NCBI GenBank assembly: GCA_019347775.1
Contig: JAHWKP010000031.1
Location: 1-13,042, forward strand
Source: Actinomycetota bacterium
Lineage (GTDB): Bacteria > Actinomycetota > Acidimicrobiia > Acidimicrobiales > JAHWKP01
Length of the DNA: 13,042 bases
Reading direction: 5' to 3'
Under the pieces are notes generated by a model that saw nothing but the letters and a program-made list of their open reading frames with translations, did not search any database and was not told the DNA's origin. The position numbers and the translations under genes are program-made. This document shows positions 12,623 through 13,042 of the stretch, piece by piece (within the stretch, counting starts at the first letter, position 1; each line of letters begins with the position of its first letter).

Positions 12623-13042
12623 ATGAGTGACAGAGCCGAACCAACAGATCTGGTCGGGACATTTGAGGACATAGCCCGCCTCCTGCTGGCGGCACCTACT
12701 CAAGCCGAGACGCTCTCGCGCATCGTCAATGCCGCTGTCGCCGTCATCCCGGGGTGCAAACACGCCGGGATCTCGCTCATCCAAAACCGCACGATTTCGA
12801 CTCCGAGCGCATCCGACGAGATCCCCATTCAGGTCGATGCCATCGAGTACGAAACCAATCAGGGACCCTGCCTTGAAGCGATCGAGAAGCACGAGGTGTA
12901 CCTGGCCGACGATCTGACGACCGAGACCCGCTGGCCTGACTTCTCGCAAAGGGCAGCCGAGGAGACCGGCATCCGGAGCCTGCTGTCATTCCGCCTCTTC
13001 GTCCTCGAAGACACGATGGGCGCTCTCAATCTCTATTCGCCG
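12623..13042 (+). CDS. GAF-domain protein, probably GAF-ANTAR regulator (partial)
   Basis: The 140 codons seen start MSDRAEPTDLVGTFEDIARL and run off the window without a stop. A GAF domain begins at about residue 25 and shows the pattern of actinobacterial GAF-ANTAR proteins: GCKHAGISLI, the block TNQGPCLEAIEK, the segment LADDLTTETRWPDFSQRAAE, then GIRSLLSFRL and MGALNLYSP. In that family the GAF domain senses a signal and a C-terminal ANTAR domain binds RNA to control transcription termination. The ANTAR part would be outside the window and is only predicted. The start ATG is supported by a G-rich upstream run and by family length. It follows the padR operon by 52 nt on the same strand but may have its own promoter. 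Confidence 0.85.
   Translation, partial: MSDRAEPTDLVGTFEDIARLLLAAPTQAETLSRIVNAAVAVIPGCKHAGISLIQNRTISTPSASDEIPIQVDAIEYETNQGPCLEAIEKHEVYLADDLTTETRWPDFSQRAAEETGIRSLLSFRLFVLEDTMGALNLYSP

Overview
The window is high-GC DNA with actinobacterial gene order. Eleven genes lie head to tail on the minus strand, read from about 10590 down to 411: rsmD, coaD, a coiled-coil DivIVA-like gene, yceD, rpmF, plsX, acpP, rnc, mutM, smc and ftsY. Mycobacteria share much of this block (coiled-coil gene, yceD, rnc, mutM, smc, ftsY). Here plsX and acpP also sit between rpmF and rnc, as in many other bacteria. The gene order, the GTG and TTG starts and the GAF protein at the right end fit an Actinomycetota member, perhaps a deep or uncultivated lineage such as Acidimicrobiia; the lineage is an inference.

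Minus-strand core (411-10590). Gaps are short or genes overlap: rsmD/coaD by 4 nt, coaD/coiled-coil by 4 nt, rnc/mutM by 8 nt. The cluster is probably transcribed as one or a few long units. It joins rRNA modification (rsmD), CoA synthesis (coaD), a polar or envelope coiled-coil protein, rRNA and ribosome factors (yceD, rpmF), phospholipid and fatty-acid synthesis (plsX, acpP), RNA processing (rnc), DNA repair (mutM), chromosome condensation (smc) and membrane targeting (ftsY). CoaD leads to the CoA from which the AcpP cofactor is made, and PlsX uses acyl-ACP, so three of the genes are metabolically linked. Possible control elements are a hairpin that encloses both the Shine-Dalgarno and the start codon of acpP, hairpins before yceD and smc, and a -10-like box placed for a leaderless rsmD transcript.

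Left edge (1-424, minus strand). An open frame with one predicted membrane helix overlaps the end of ftsY. Its codon-usage signal appears to move to another frame near 281. After it come about 100 nt with two Crp/Fnr-like palindromes exactly 60 bp apart, then a possible start of another gene at 50 that leaves the window.

Right side (10614-13042). This part is more accessory. A PaaI-type thioesterase (+) diverges from rsmD across 23 bp. It converges on a membrane-anchored protein of unknown function (-), with a long inverted repeat between them. A PadR regulator and a two-helix membrane protein (+) form a small operon behind a strong promoter that overlaps a perfect inverted repeat. The window ends inside a GAF-domain protein of the GAF-ANTAR kind.

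I see no tRNA, rRNA, CRISPR array, insertion sequence or phage gene. Most of the window is conserved housekeeping DNA. The least explained parts are the left edge, the inverted repeat at 11034-11087, the PadR locus and the acpP leader.
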